Positions 1-8,722 of a DNA stretch of 64,000 nucleotides are shown here, in pieces. The stretch is from Labrenzia sp. CE80 (GTDB taxonomy: Bacteria; Pseudomonadota; Alphaproteobacteria; Rhizobiales; Stappiaceae): NCBI RefSeq assembly GCF_009650605.1, contig NZ_WAJT01000003.1:372001-436000 (forward strand). Reading direction: 5' to 3'. A model generated the notes under the pieces. It made no database searches, was not told the DNA's origin, and saw nothing but the letters and a program-made list of their open reading frames with translations. Numbering within the stretch: the stretch's first letter is position 1; each line of letters begins with the position of its first letter. Made by a program: the position numbers and the translations under genes.

Positions 1-741
1 CCGCGTTGCCGGCTCATCGAATGTAGAAGAAACAACTTCGCCCTTCACCGTGCGCTGCATATCCGTCACTTCTTCCGGACGCTCATCGATCAAAAGAACG
101 ATCAGGTAGCACTCCGGATGATTGGTCGTGATCGACTGCGCGATGTTTTGAAGGAAGACGGTCTTACCCGTGCGTGGCGGCGCAGTGATCAACGCGCGTT
201 GGCCCTTGCCGAGCGGAGCAACCAGATCGATCACGCGAGAAGAAAGATCCTTCTTGGTTGGATCTTCAATCTCCATCTTGAACTTTTCGTCAGGATAAAG
301 CGGGGTCAGGTTGTCAAAGTGAACCTTGTGGCGCGCCTTGTCCGGATCTTCAAAGTTGATCGTGTTGACCTTCAGAAGGGCAAAATAGCGCTCGCCTTCC
401 TTGGGGCTGCGGATCTGTCCTTCAACCGTATCACCTGTCCGCAGGGAAAATCTGCGGATCTGGGAGGGAGAGACATAGATGTCGTCAGGTCCAGGAAGAT
501 AGTTTGCGTCCGGTGAGCGAAGGAAGCCAAAGCCGTCCTGCAGGACTTCGACGACACCTTCGCCGATAATTTCAACGTCCTGAGCCGCAAGGTTCTTCAG
601 GATCGCAAACATGAGCTCCTGCTTGCGCATGGTGCTCGCGTTTTCAACTTCAAGCTCTTCCGCAACTTGCAGGAGCTCGGTTGGTGTTTTCTGTTTGAGG
701 TCTTTGAGTTTCATTTCCCGAATCGAGTTGGGCTCTGTCAT
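1..741 (-). CDS. rho: Transcription termination factor Rho (3' end beyond the window)
   Basis: Hexameric RNA-dependent ATPase/helicase that ends transcription. Only the first 247 codons are present; the gene continues past base 1, and full-length Rho is about 420 residues. Translating the minus strand from the ATG at 741-739 gives MTEPNSIREMKLKDLKQ, the N-terminal helical domain, the cold-shock-like RNA-binding domain (GFGFLRSP segment), and a Walker A motif APPRTGKT, followed by LLIDERPEEVTDM typical of Rho. It reads away from the probable origin and is followed on the other side by hemJ-hemE. The family assignment is certain. Relatives usually have trmE-gidA-gidB-parAB beyond rho, but that part is outside the window. 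Confidence 0.97.
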   Translation of the reverse strand, partial: MTEPNSIREMKLKDLKQKTPTELLQVAEELEVENASTMRKQELMFAILKNLAAQDVEIIGEGVVEVLQDGFGFLRSPDANYLPGPDDIYVSPSQIRRFSLRTGDTVEGQIRSPKEGERYFALLKVNTINFEDPDKARHKVHFDNLTPLYPDEKFKMEIEDPTKKDLSSRVIDLVAPLGKGQRALITAPPRTGKTVFLQNIAQSITTNHPECYLIVLLIDERPEEVTDMQRTVKGEVVSSTFDEPATR

Positions 742-944
742 TTTGATGGATTAATGCCTTGATTGTTCTTCTTAAACCAGGACTAGGAACGAGAGTTCAG
801 AAGAAGATAGGAAGGTATTCTGAGAGACTGCCAGTTTGGTCTAGATCAGACGTGGCTGCCGGGACCGTTGGATGCTTATGCTCCACAACGCCGGCTGGAA
901 TTTGGCGAAACCCTAAGTGATTTCAAAAAAATCTGCAAGTACAT

Positions 945-977
945 AAAAAGGCGTAGATGGCAGATAAATCTGCCATC
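945..977 (-). terminator. Probable terminator downstream of hemJ
   Basis: A perfect 9-bp stem (GATGGCAGA at 956-964, TCTGCCATC at 969-977) with a TAAA loop lies just past the hemJ stop. On the minus strand a run of five T (945-949) follows about seven bases later. The gap between stem and T-run makes it a weak intrinsic terminator. The remaining 742-944 is the rho leader, in which I see no other clear element. Confidence 0.5.
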
Positions 978-992
978 CAACAGAATTCGCGG

Positions 993-1421
993 TTAGAACG
1001 GCTTCCCAATGACAAGAATAACAATGAATATCATCAAGACCGTCGGCACCTCATTAAGGATCCGATAGAATTTCGCCGACTTTTTATTCTCGTCTCGTGC
1101 GAAACGCTTAACACATCCTGAGAGGTAACCGTGTGCGGCGGACATCAGGAGAACGAGCGTCAGCTTGGCATGAAACCAGCCCTGGCTAAATGCTCCGATC
1201 TCGTAGGCTGCCCACAGACCAAAGATCCAGGCTGAGATCATGGCCGGATTGATGATGGCTTTCAGCAAGCGCCGTTCCATCACCTTGAAGGTTTCCGACT
1301 TGTCTGAACCCACCTCTGCATCAACGTGATAGACGAAGAGCCGTGGCAGGTAGAGCATTCCCGCCATCCAGGCGATGATCGAAATCACGTGTATGGATTT
1401 CACCCACTCATAGACACCCAT
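993..1421 (-). CDS. hemJ: HemJ-type protoporphyrinogen IX oxidase, membrane protein
   Basis: 142-residue inner-membrane protein of the HemJ (UPF0093) family, which oxidises protoporphyrinogen IX to protoporphyrin IX late in heme synthesis. The start MGVYEWVKSIHVISIIAWMAGM carries the conserved first-helix His and the WMAGMLYLPRLFVYH segment. Several hydrophobic helices follow, with a conserved WFHAKL segment. The usual length is about 140-150. It lies 5 bp downstream of hemE, so the two are very likely co-transcribed, and both act in heme synthesis. No hemG or hemY-type oxidase is seen in the window. The assignment rests on motif recognition and context. Confidence 0.92.
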   Translation of the reverse strand: MGVYEWVKSIHVISIIAWMAGMLYLPRLFVYHVDAEVGSDKSETFKVMERRLLKAIINPAMISAWIFGLWAAYEIGAFSQGWFHAKLTLVLLMSAAHGYLSGCVKRFARDENKKSAKFYRILNEVPTVLMIFIVILVIGKPF

Positions 1422-1426
1422 TGGAC

Positions 1427-2455
1427 CTATCCCCGCTTAACCCGATCAACCATCCGCGCAACGTTTTCCGGATCGGCATCCGGCGTCACTCCATGGCCAA
1501 GGTTGAAAACCAGCGGACCCTTGTCGAATGTCTGCAAGATGTGATCAACGCCTTCATCCAGCGCAGAACCCCCTGCGACAAGGCGCATTGGATCGAGATT
1601 GCCCTGGATCGGAACTTTCTTCTGGATCTCGAGAGCCAGGCCGTCCGGTGCGGTCCAATCAAGTCCAACCGCATCAACCCCCGTTTTCGCGATGTAGGTT
1701 TCCATACGCGCTGCGGATGACTTCGGGAAACCAATGATCTTCGCGCCCGGCCTTTGAGCTTTCACGCCCTGGACAATGGCCCGGGTCGGCTGGATTGACC
1801 AACGCTCAAACCCGGCATCGTCCAAGACACCTGCCCAGGTATCAAATATCTGAACCGCATCAGCACCGGCATCAAGCTGACGAACGAGGTAGCGGATCGA
1901 AGCGGTAACAAGGTGGTCGATGAAGCGAGCGAGAAGACCTGGGTCTCGATAGGATCCCACACGGGCTGCAACCTGGTCCTGGGTTGTGTGTCCAGCGACA
2001 GAATAGCAAGCAACGGTCCAGGGAGCGCCACAGAAGCCGAGAAGCGTCGTTTCCTTGGGCAGCTCAGCTCGAAGACGTGAAACCGTCTCTATGACCGGTT
2101 TAAGATGATCCTCTGCCTGTTCCTGTTCCAGACGATCAACCAGATCAGTAGATAGAGGTTCGAGAACCGGACCACGTCCTTCTTCAAACCTGACCGGATA
2201 GCCAATCGCGTCCGGCACGACGAAGATGTCCGAGAACAAGATGCTTGCATCAAAGCCATACCGGCGGATCGGTTGAAGAGTGACTTCGGTGGCAAGATCC
2301 GGATTGTAGCAAAAGTCGAGAAAGTTTGGCGCCTTGGCGCGAACCTCACGATATTCGGGGAGATATCGGCCTGCCTGACGCATCATCCAGATGGGTGGTG
2401 GCCAGATCTTCTCTCCTGCCAACACACGCATCACGCTACGATCTTCGGATCTCAT
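1427..2455 (-). CDS. hemE: Uroporphyrinogen decarboxylase
   Basis: Cytosolic enzyme that removes four carboxyl groups from uroporphyrinogen III to give coproporphyrinogen III. The signature PPIWMMRQAGRYLPEYR near the N-terminus and the GFCGAPWT motif are present. The chosen ATG at 2455 gives 342 residues and matches the family N-terminus in length; it has AAGGGG about nine bases upstream. A GTG at 2476 would add seven residues and also has an AGGA upstream, so it is not excluded. It forms an operon with hemJ and is transcribed away from the AT-rich origin-like gap. hemE beside oriC is a known arrangement in Caulobacter, Rickettsia and rhizobia. Confidence 0.96.
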   Translation of the reverse strand: MRSEDRSVMRVLAGEKIWPPPIWMMRQAGRYLPEYREVRAKAPNFLDFCYNPDLATEVTLQPIRRYGFDASILFSDIFVVPDAIGYPVRFEEGRGPVLEPLSTDLVDRLEQEQAEDHLKPVIETVSRLRAELPKETTLLGFCGAPWTVACYSVAGHTTQDQVAARVGSYRDPGLLARFIDHLVTASIRYLVRQLDAGADAVQIFDTWAGVLDDAGFERWSIQPTRAIVQGVKAQRPGAKIIGFPKSSAARMETYIAKTGVDAVGLDWTAPDGLALEIQKKVPIQGNLDPMRLVAGGSALDEGVDHILQTFDKGPLVFNLGHGVTPDADPENVARMVDRVKRG

Positions 2456-2883
2456 AAGGCAGAGCCCCTTTCCCACAATCCTGTCTAATAAAGATTCTAT
2501 GTTTGAATCTGTTTTTTATTATTGAAAGTGGATTACCGGGATCATTTGGCTTCCACAATCATTCACAGTCATATTCGAAGCGGGATAAATCGTCGCGCGT
2601 TCTGGACAAGTTACCCTCCACAGGAGTCGATAACTCGGAATTTCGTTTCTATTAAGTGATTTAGAAGAATTTTAACACTCTATTAATGAATTGGGCAGAC
2701 GTGGAAAACCTGTCCATGATTTGAAGCGATTGTGTTAATCCACATGGTTAGCAGACCGTTTCGCCGGGAGTCATTTGAAAACCAGGTGCTGTTTATAAAG
2801 ACAGGTCAGTGGGCACAAATTCGGGCCGGAAGCGGACAAAGAGCCGATTTTCCAGGCTATTCAACAGGGGTGGGGATGACTGC
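2456..2883. other. oriC: Probable chromosomal replication origin (oriC) between hemE and ppsR
   Basis: A gap of about 430 bp with long AT-rich stretches (about 2490-2530 and 2641-2695) in an otherwise GC-rich region. It holds degenerate DnaA boxes (consensus TTWTNCACA): TTTCCCACA at 2469-2477, TCATTCACA at 2559-2567, TTTTCCACG on the minus strand at 2700-2708, and TAATCCACA at 2736-2744, each one mismatch from consensus. A perfect TTAA-N7-TTAA CtrA box lies inside. Genes on both sides point away from it. In Caulobacter and Rickettsia, and as I recall in Sinorhizobium, oriC sits beside hemE. Promoters for hemE and ppsR must also lie here. The origin call is inference from context plus motifs. 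Confidence 0.72.
2672..2686. promoter_or_regulatory. Perfect CtrA box (TTAA-N7-TTAA) in the origin region
   Basis: TTAACACTCTATTAA matches the full CtrA recognition consensus with exact 7-bp spacing. In Caulobacter, CtrA binds oriC and blocks initiation, so the site would couple replication to the cell cycle. The region is AT-rich, so a chance match is possible. A role in control of a flanking promoter is an alternative. Confidence 0.5.
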
Positions 2884-3732
2884 GTGAACAAGTCCAGAAA
2901 TTACTTTCATCTCCATCTGGTATCGGACTCGACCGGTGAAACCCTGATGACGGTCGCCCGCGCCGCGACGGTCCAATATGAAGATGTTCAGGAGATCGAG
3001 CACGTCTATCCTCTGGTCCGAACTCAAAAACAGTTGGATCGCGTCGTCAGCGAGATCCAGGCAGCCCCCGGCATTGTTCTCTATACCCTGGTGGACAAGG
3101 ATATATCGGCAAGGCTTGAGCGAACCTGTCGTGAGCTCGGCATTCCCTTCGTCAATATTCTCGATCCGGTCTTTGCAGTCTTTCAGTCCTACCTGAACGT
3201 GACCCAAACCCACCGGATCGGCGGTCAGCATGAACTGGACGCGGAGTATTTCAAGCGTATCGACGCGCTCAATTACACCATGATGCATGATGACGGACAG
3301 ATCTGGGAGGATCTTGAAGCGGCGGATATCGTGCTCGTAGGGATCTCGCGCACATCCAAGACGCCGACCTGTATCTATCTGGCGAACCGGGGCATCAAGG
3401 CCGCGAATGTGCCTCTGGTGCCAGACATTCCGTTGCCTCCGCAGCTTCTGGAACTGAAGAAGCCTCTGGTCGTTGGATTAATTGCATCGGCCGAACGCAT
3501 TCAGCAGATCCGGCGCAATCGGGTTCTGTCCTTGCAGTCGGAAAATTATAACGACACATATGTCGACCGGAAGGAAATCGCGCGGGAAATCAATCTGACC
3601 AGGCGCTTATGTTCCGACAATGAGTGGCCGCTCATAGATGTCACGCGCCGATCAATTGAGGAAACCGCGGCTGAAATCCTGGCGCTGTACCGAGCGGCCA
3701 AAGCAAAACAGGTCGACGATCAGGAGATGTGA
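2884..3732 (+). CDS. ppsR: Pyruvate phosphate dikinase / PEP synthase regulatory protein (PDRP, DUF299)
   Basis: Bifunctional ADP-dependent kinase and phosphate-dependent pyrophosphorylase family that inactivates or reactivates pyruvate phosphate dikinase or PEP synthase by threonine phosphorylation. Visible features are the N-terminal FHLHLVSDSTGET segment, the GISRTSKTP nucleotide-binding motif and PLVPDIPLPPQL. GTG at 2884 gives 282 residues, near the family length of about 275, and has a GGGGTGGGGA purine stretch just upstream. An in-frame start at 2809 would add 25 basic residues unlike the family. It is the first gene on the right side of the origin and is followed by maf. Confidence 0.93.
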   Translation: MNKSRNYFHLHLVSDSTGETLMTVARAATVQYEDVQEIEHVYPLVRTQKQLDRVVSEIQAAPGIVLYTLVDKDISARLERTCRELGIPFVNILDPVFAVFQSYLNVTQTHRIGGQHELDAEYFKRIDALNYTMMHDDGQIWEDLEAADIVLVGISRTSKTPTCIYLANRGIKAANVPLVPDIPLPPQLLELKKPLVVGLIASAERIQQIRRNRVLSLQSENYNDTYVDRKEIAREINLTRRLCSDNEWPLIDVTRRSIEETAAEILALYRAAKAKQVDDQEM

Positions 3733-3760
3733 TCGTCCTTGTCAAAGATGGGAATCTCAA

Positions 3761-4354
3761 ATGACACTGGTTCTGGCGAGCGGCAGCAAGATCCGCGGCG
3801 AGCTCTTGAAAAACGCAGGCCTGGATTTCCAGGTTGATCCTGCCGACGTCGACGAACGGGCCGTTGAAGCACCCTTGATCGAGGCCGGTTTTCCGCCGGA
3901 AGATCTTGCGACCGTGCTTGCGGAAGTCAAGGCTAATGATGTCAGCGGCCGCAGATCGGGCGATCTTGTGATTGGCGCGGATCAGATCCTGGCGTTCGAG
4001 GGTGTGCGCCACACCAAACCCGACGATATGGAAGCCGCTCGGCGTCAATTACTTCGTTTTTCTGGCAAGACACACGAGCTTCTGTCTGCTGTTGTCCTTT
4101 CACGCAACGGGTCGGCGATCTGGCGCCACGTGTCGACCGCTCGGTTGACCATGCGCGAGCTGACGCCGGCATTCATCGGGAAATATCTGGCAGATGTTGG
4201 CGAAACGGTCCTCTCCAGCGTCGGAGCCTACCAGCTGGAAGGGCCCGGCGTTCAGTTGTTTGACAAGATTGATGGAGACTATTTTACCATCCTTGGACTT
4301 CCGCTCTTGCCGCTCTTTGAAGAACTCCGCCGCCAGAAAGTGCTTGATACATGA
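3761..4354 (+). CDS. maf: Maf family nucleotide pyrophosphatase
   Basis: Maf proteins hydrolyse non-canonical or modified nucleoside triphosphates to monophosphates. The N-terminus MTLVLASGSKIRGELLKNAG matches the Maf entry motif (LASxSxxRxxLL), followed by DVDER, VIGADQIL and GKTHELLSAVV. ATG at 3761 gives 197 residues, the usual size; an upstream in-frame extension overlaps ppsR and has no family match. Its stop overlaps the aroE start (ATGA), so the two are translationally coupled. Sequence alone does not tell which Maf subtype and substrate apply. Confidence 0.92.
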   Translation: MTLVLASGSKIRGELLKNAGLDFQVDPADVDERAVEAPLIEAGFPPEDLATVLAEVKANDVSGRRSGDLVIGADQILAFEGVRHTKPDDMEAARRQLLRFSGKTHELLSAVVLSRNGSAIWRHVSTARLTMRELTPAFIGKYLADVGETVLSSVGAYQLEGPGVQLFDKIDGDYFTILGLPLLPLFEELRRQKVLDT

Positions 4355-5196
4355 GTTACCCACCAAAAGCTGCCATAACCGGTTGGCCCGTAACCTACTC
4401 CCGCTCGCCAATGGTTCATGGCCACTGGCTGAAAAAATACGGTCTTGAAGGTGAATACGGCCGCCGCGATGTGGATCCTGAGACGGCGGAAGATTTCTAC
4501 CGAAATTTCAAGGATTCAGGTCTCGTGGGCTGCAATGTCACCGTGCCGCACAAGGAGCTTGCTGCATCGGTTTGCGCAGAACTTGATCCTGCGGCCGAGG
4601 CCATGGGTGCCGCGAATACGCTTTGGATTGACGAGAGCGGCAGGCTTTGCGGCGCCAACACGGATGGCATTGGCTTTCTTGGCAACCTGGATCAGCTCGC
4701 ACCGGGTTGGGACAACAACCCGGGTACAGCGATCGTTTTGGGGGCAGGCGGCGCAGCACGCGCCGTGATCTGGTCGCTTCTGTCTCGAAAGTTCGAGACT
4801 GTGCATATCTTCAATCGCACAGCCAAAAAGGCCATGGAAATGGCCGAGAAGTTCGGTTCGTCAACGATTGGATATTCCTGGGATGAACTTGGGGATTATA
4901 TTGGGAAGGCCGATCTTCTCATCAACACCACGTCGTTGGGCATGAAGGGCAAGGCACCGCTGGAAATCGATCTGGGTCCGCTGCCCGAATCCGCTTTGGT
5001 GTCCGACATCGTTTACGTGCCGATGAAGACGGACCTCTTGAAGAAGGCCGAGGCGCGGGGAAACCGCACGGTTGATGGTCTCGGCATGTTGCTGCATCAG
5101 GCTGTTCCGGCCTTCGAACGCTGGTTTGGCATGCGCCCGGAGGTGGACGAAGAATTGCGGGCAATGATGATTGCAGATCTGGAGAAAGACGGTTGA
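4351..5196 (+). CDS. aroE: Shikimate 5-dehydrogenase
   Basis: NADP-dependent reduction of 3-dehydroshikimate to shikimate in the chorismate pathway. The 281-residue protein shows GWPVTYSRSPMVHGHWL (shikimate-binding serines), NVTVPHKE with the catalytic Lys, GANTDGIGFL with the catalytic Asp, and the nucleotide-binding loop VLGAGGAARAV followed by NRT. It is coupled to maf at its start (ATGA) and to coaE at its end (TTGA), forming the compact maf-aroE-coaE-dnaQ cluster typical of rhizobial origin regions. Confidence 0.96.
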   Translation: MSYPPKAAITGWPVTYSRSPMVHGHWLKKYGLEGEYGRRDVDPETAEDFYRNFKDSGLVGCNVTVPHKELAASVCAELDPAAEAMGAANTLWIDESGRLCGANTDGIGFLGNLDQLAPGWDNNPGTAIVLGAGGAARAVIWSLLSRKFETVHIFNRTAKKAMEMAEKFGSSTIGYSWDELGDYIGKADLLINTTSLGMKGKAPLEIDLGPLPESALVSDIVYVPMKTDLLKKAEARGNRTVDGLGMLLHQAVPAFERWFGMRPEVDEELRAMMIADLEKDG

Positions 5197-5780
5197 TCAA
5201 GATCGGCCTGACCGGTTCCATCGGCATGGGCAAATCGACCACTGCGCGGTTGTTTTCTGAAGCAGGTGTTCCAGGCCACGATGCTGACGCAGCGGTTCAT
5301 GCTCTTTATGCTGGCCGCGCGGCACCCCTGATCGAAGCTGCGTTTCTAGGAACGGTCGTTCAAGGCAAGGTCGATCGCTCGCTGTTGTCTCCGCGGGTTC
5401 TTGGAAAGCCCGAGGCGATGAAGCGTCTCGAAGCGATCGTTCATCCGCTGGTGCGAGAAGAAGAACAGCGGTTTGTTGAAAAAGCACGTTCTGAAGGTCG
5501 CCGGGCCGTCTTGCTCGACATTCCCCTCCTCTTTGAAACCGGCGGCGACCGGCGTGTCGATGTGTCGGTGGTCGTGACGGCCGAAGCGTCCGTTCAACGC
5601 GAGAGGGTCCTGGCACGGCCCGGCATGACCGAAGAGCGGTTTGAAGCCATTCTAGCAAAGCAGATGGCTGATGCCGAAAAACGGCGGCGCGCCCACTTTC
5701 TGATCGACACAGGGCGGGGAATGGATGCTGCAAGGCGCTCGGTAAAGGCTATTCTCAGAGCTCTGGCGGGCATGCCCTAG
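5193..5780 (+). CDS. coaE: Dephospho-CoA kinase
   Basis: Last step of coenzyme A synthesis: phosphorylates the 3'-hydroxyl of dephospho-CoA. The P-loop GSIGMGKST lies at residues 8-16, followed by GVPGHDADAAVHALY and the LLDIPLLFETG segment of the CoA-binding region. The TTG start at 5193 overlaps the aroE stop (TTGA), and no ATG lies near the P-loop, so TTG is well supported. At 195 residues it has normal length. Confidence 0.95.
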   Translation: MIKIGLTGSIGMGKSTTARLFSEAGVPGHDADAAVHALYAGRAAPLIEAAFLGTVVQGKVDRSLLSPRVLGKPEAMKRLEAIVHPLVREEEQRFVEKARSEGRRAVLLDIPLLFETGGDRRVDVSVVVTAEASVQRERVLARPGMTEERFEAILAKQMADAEKRRRAHFLIDTGRGMDAARRSVKAILRALAGMP

Positions 5781-5878
5781 GTTTCGAGGATGGGCAATAC
5801 GGGGAAAAGCCGCAAAGCCGCTTGGCTCACGCCGGCTCAGTCGGCACATTGCGGCTAGACAATCTGCAAGGCGGTAAG

Positions 5879-6598
5879 ATGCGGGAAATTTCCTTCGATA
5901 CGGAAACCACGGGCCTTAATCCGAGAGGCGGCGACCGGCTGGTCGAAATCGGCGGGGTTGAACTCCTCAACCATATTCCGACCGGAAATTACTACCACGT
6001 CTACATCAACCCACAGCGCGACATGCCAATCGAGGCGTTCAACGTCCATGGCCTGTCGGAAGAATTTCTGTCGGACAAACCACTGTTCGCGCATATCGCC
6101 GATGAATTTCTTGATTTTGTCGGAGATGGGACCCTCGTGATCCACAACGCAGCCTTCGACATGGGTTTCATCAACATGGAGCTTGAGCGGGCTGGTCGGC
6201 GAACGATTTCCAACGATCAGGTCGTCGATACGCTTGATATCGCCCGCCGGCGGCATCCCAGCGGTCCGAATTCCCTTGATGCGCTTTGCAACCGGTATGG
6301 CATCGACAATTCCCGCCGCGTCAAACATGGTGCTCTCCTCGATGCGGAAATCCTGGCGGAAGTCTATCTCGAGCTCATGGGCGGCAAGCAGCAAGCGTTG
6401 ATCTTGTCGCCGGAAGACGATCGGGCTGCTGCGTCCGGATCACAGTCCGTCAGCATTGAAGATGGTTTGGGAAATTTCAATGCCCGCCAGCGCCCAGAAG
6501 CCTTGGCTTCGCGCCTTCAGGAAACGGAATATACCGCCCACAAAGCCTTTATCGAGGGCATGGACGATAGCGCGATCTGGAAAAAATACCTTCCCTGA
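5879..6598 (+). CDS. dnaQ: DNA polymerase III epsilon subunit (3'-5' proofreading exonuclease)
   Basis: DEDDh exonuclease that proofreads for the replicative polymerase. Exo I is FDTETTGLN at residues 5-13, Exo II lies in HNAAFDMGF, and Exo III lies in the HGALLDAEILAEVY segment. A C-terminal tail, presumably the alpha-subunit contact, ends in WKKYLP. ATG at 5879 gives 239 residues with AAGGCGG upstream; an in-frame TTG 57 bp earlier would add residues not found in the family. The gene ends immediately before the stop of the opposing kinase gene, with no space for a terminator. Confidence 0.96.
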   Translation: MREISFDTETTGLNPRGGDRLVEIGGVELLNHIPTGNYYHVYINPQRDMPIEAFNVHGLSEEFLSDKPLFAHIADEFLDFVGDGTLVIHNAAFDMGFINMELERAGRRTISNDQVVDTLDIARRRHPSGPNSLDALCNRYGIDNSRRVKHGALLDAEILAEVYLELMGGKQQALILSPEDDRAAASGSQSVSIEDGLGNFNARQRPEALASRLQETEYTAHKAFIEGMDDSAIWKKYLP

Positions 6599-7465
6599 TC
6601 ACGACGAACACCCAAGCAGCCAGCGAACGGTTTGATGGTGGGTCGCAACATAGCCGCCATCAAAACTCCAAGCCATGGTTTGAGCGACTGTCCAGCCCAG
6701 GGCGCGTTCGCGATCCAAACCAAGTTCATCTGACAGTCGGTCGAGCCGATAGAGCGTTGCCTCTTTCGTATGGCCGAACTCAAAACTCCTCACCACTGGC
6801 GCGATCGAGAAGGTCCGTTCGCCAACCAATGGTTTCGGATCGATGGCAAGCCAGGCGTTTCTTTTCGCCGAGATGATATTGTGACCGTGAAGATCCTGGT
6901 GCAGCAGGACCGACTCTCCCTGGCTTTTGCCGAGTTCGGTCAGGTAGTCGATGGCAGCGTCCACGAGATAGCGTTCGCAAGGTCGGCCGGCGTTTTGCCA
7001 TCCTTCAGGCATCTCTTGTGCCCATTGAGCAGCGGCAGTGGCAAGACATGTGAACGGTGCGGTGGCTGGTTTCCATAAGCGCGATAGCAGATCGGAAACA
7101 ACCGTTAGCGGATCCTCTTCCGTGGTATCTGCAAGATATTCACCGGGCTCGCACCGCTCCAGCAAAAGGGCACAGCGCGCTGGGTCATGCGCCAGTAAGC
7201 GAACGGCTCCATCCCCATCCCAGTTCGACAGAGCCGCTGCTTCATGTTCAGATTCAGGTGATGGCAACTGGATTTTCAAGACGGCTGAGTGGCCATCTTG
7301 TTCGACAGGAACTGCGAGAGACACATTGGAGCCCTCATAGGGCGCTCCAATCTTGGTCAGGTTCCAATTTTCGACACACTGATCGAAAAGGTCGGGCAGC
7401 TTGGCCAGCCACGCCGCACCACCCTCATAGGCGCGAACATGGGCGAGGGTTTCAGGTGGCTTCAT
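6599..7465 (-). CDS. Aminoglycoside/hydroxyurea phosphotransferase family kinase (APH(6)/Hur type)
   Basis: Protein-kinase-like phosphotransferase of the family that contains streptomycin 6-kinases and hydroxyurea kinases. The catalytic loop HQDLHGHN (HxDxxxxN) is followed by the AIDPKPLVGE segment that marks this family and supplies the metal-binding Asp. The 288-residue length is normal. It is convergent with dnaQ and sits among core genes without mobile-element signs, so it is probably an intrinsic enzyme. Whether it confers resistance or has a housekeeping substrate cannot be told from sequence. Confidence 0.8.
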   Translation of the reverse strand: MKPPETLAHVRAYEGGAAWLAKLPDLFDQCVENWNLTKIGAPYEGSNVSLAVPVEQDGHSAVLKIQLPSPESEHEAAALSNWDGDGAVRLLAHDPARCALLLERCEPGEYLADTTEEDPLTVVSDLLSRLWKPATAPFTCLATAAAQWAQEMPEGWQNAGRPCERYLVDAAIDYLTELGKSQGESVLLHQDLHGHNIISAKRNAWLAIDPKPLVGERTFSIAPVVRSFEFGHTKEATLYRLDRLSDELGLDRERALGWTVAQTMAWSFDGGYVATHHQTVRWLLGCSS

Positions 7466-7491
7466 GGAACCTGTCCAAGCTGCAAATCAAG

Positions 7492-8478
7492 TCAAAGCAT
7501 TGAAGGCAAAACACGATCCGGGGGGCGATGCCCATCCATGAAGGTCTTGATGTTGATGATGACCTTTTCACCCATCTCGATTCTGCCCTCGATGGTGGCG
7601 GAGCCCATATGCGGCAGCAACACGACGTTTTCCAGCGATGCCAGCTTCGGATTGACCGCAGGTTCATGTTCGAAAACATCGAGCCCCGCTCCTGCAAGGT
7701 CACCTGCTTCAAGCATGCGGATGAGCGCGTTTTCGTCGATCACCTCTCCACGGGCCGTGTTGACCACATAGGCATCCTTCTTGAGCAGCTTCAGACGCCG
7801 CGCAGACAGAAGATGAAAGGTTCCCGGCGTATGGGGGCAATGGATCGAGACGACATCCATGCGGGCCAGCATCTGGTCGAGGCTTTCCCAATAGGTGGCC
7901 TCAAGGCTTTCTTCCATATCGGGAGTGACGCGTCGGCGGTTGTGATAGTGGATGGACATGCCGAAGGCCTTGGCACGTCGTGCAACAGCCTGGCCGATGC
8001 GGCCCATGCCGATAATGCCGAGGCGCTTGCCCCAAATCCGGTGGCCAAGCATCCACGTCGGCGACCAGCCGGCCCATTCGCCGGATTCGAGAGCCTTGAT
8101 GCCGGCAGCAAGGCGTCGCGGCACGGCGAGCATCAGCGCCATGGTCATGTCTGCGGTGTCTTCCGTCAGAACGCCAGGTGTGTTGGTGACGTTGATGCCC
8201 CGGTTGTTGGCGGTCGAGACGTCGATATTGTCGACGCCATTGCCAAAGTTCGCAATCAGTTTCAGGTTTGGCCCTGCCTGAGACAGGACTGAAGCATCAA
8301 TGCGGTCGGTGACGGTCGGCACCAGCACATCAGCTGTTTTCACAGCGTCGACCAGTTCTGCCTGGCTGAAAGGTCGATCGTTTTCATTGAGGCGTGTTTC
8401 AAAGAGCTCGCGCATGCGCGTCTCAACCACATCCGGAAGTTTCCGGGTCACGACGACCACTGGCTTCTTTTTCGCCAT
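7492..8478 (-). CDS. D-2-hydroxyacid dehydrogenase (glyoxylate/hydroxypyruvate reductase type)
   Basis: NAD(P)H-dependent dehydrogenase of the D-isomer-specific family, probably acting on glyoxylate, hydroxypyruvate or D-glycerate. The 328-residue protein has the substrate loop NFGNGVDNID, the nucleotide-binding motif GIIGMGRIGQAVARRA, the NTARGEVID segment with the catalytic Arg, and the catalytic His in LLPHMGSATIEGR. The Glu lies in GLDVFEHEP. It is downstream of nothing obviously co-functional; the kinase gene at 6599 follows 26 bp later on the same strand and may share its transcript. Exact substrate is not determined. Confidence 0.85.
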   Translation of the reverse strand: MAKKKPVVVVTRKLPDVVETRMRELFETRLNENDRPFSQAELVDAVKTADVLVPTVTDRIDASVLSQAGPNLKLIANFGNGVDNIDVSTANNRGINVTNTPGVLTEDTADMTMALMLAVPRRLAAGIKALESGEWAGWSPTWMLGHRIWGKRLGIIGMGRIGQAVARRAKAFGMSIHYHNRRRVTPDMEESLEATYWESLDQMLARMDVVSIHCPHTPGTFHLLSARRLKLLKKDAYVVNTARGEVIDENALIRMLEAGDLAGAGLDVFEHEPAVNPKLASLENVVLLPHMGSATIEGRIEMGEKVIINIKTFMDGHRPPDRVLPSML

Positions 8479-8722
8479 GTTCCCTGCCTTTGCGTCTCGT
8501 TGAGGTCACGTTAACCACAACGGTTCCACCATAGCGCACCTTGCGGAGAACGCGCACGCCACACCCTTTCTCCTTACCGAGATGGCAAGTGAGAAACAAG
8601 GGGATGCGGGAGCCCTCTCCTTTCCAACGGTCCCTTTTGGAGCACGCTGGTTTTCGGACGCCAACTTCGCTACAGGTTTTGCATGATGTTGCTCACACTT
8701 AACAATTGGACAAGCGAATAAT

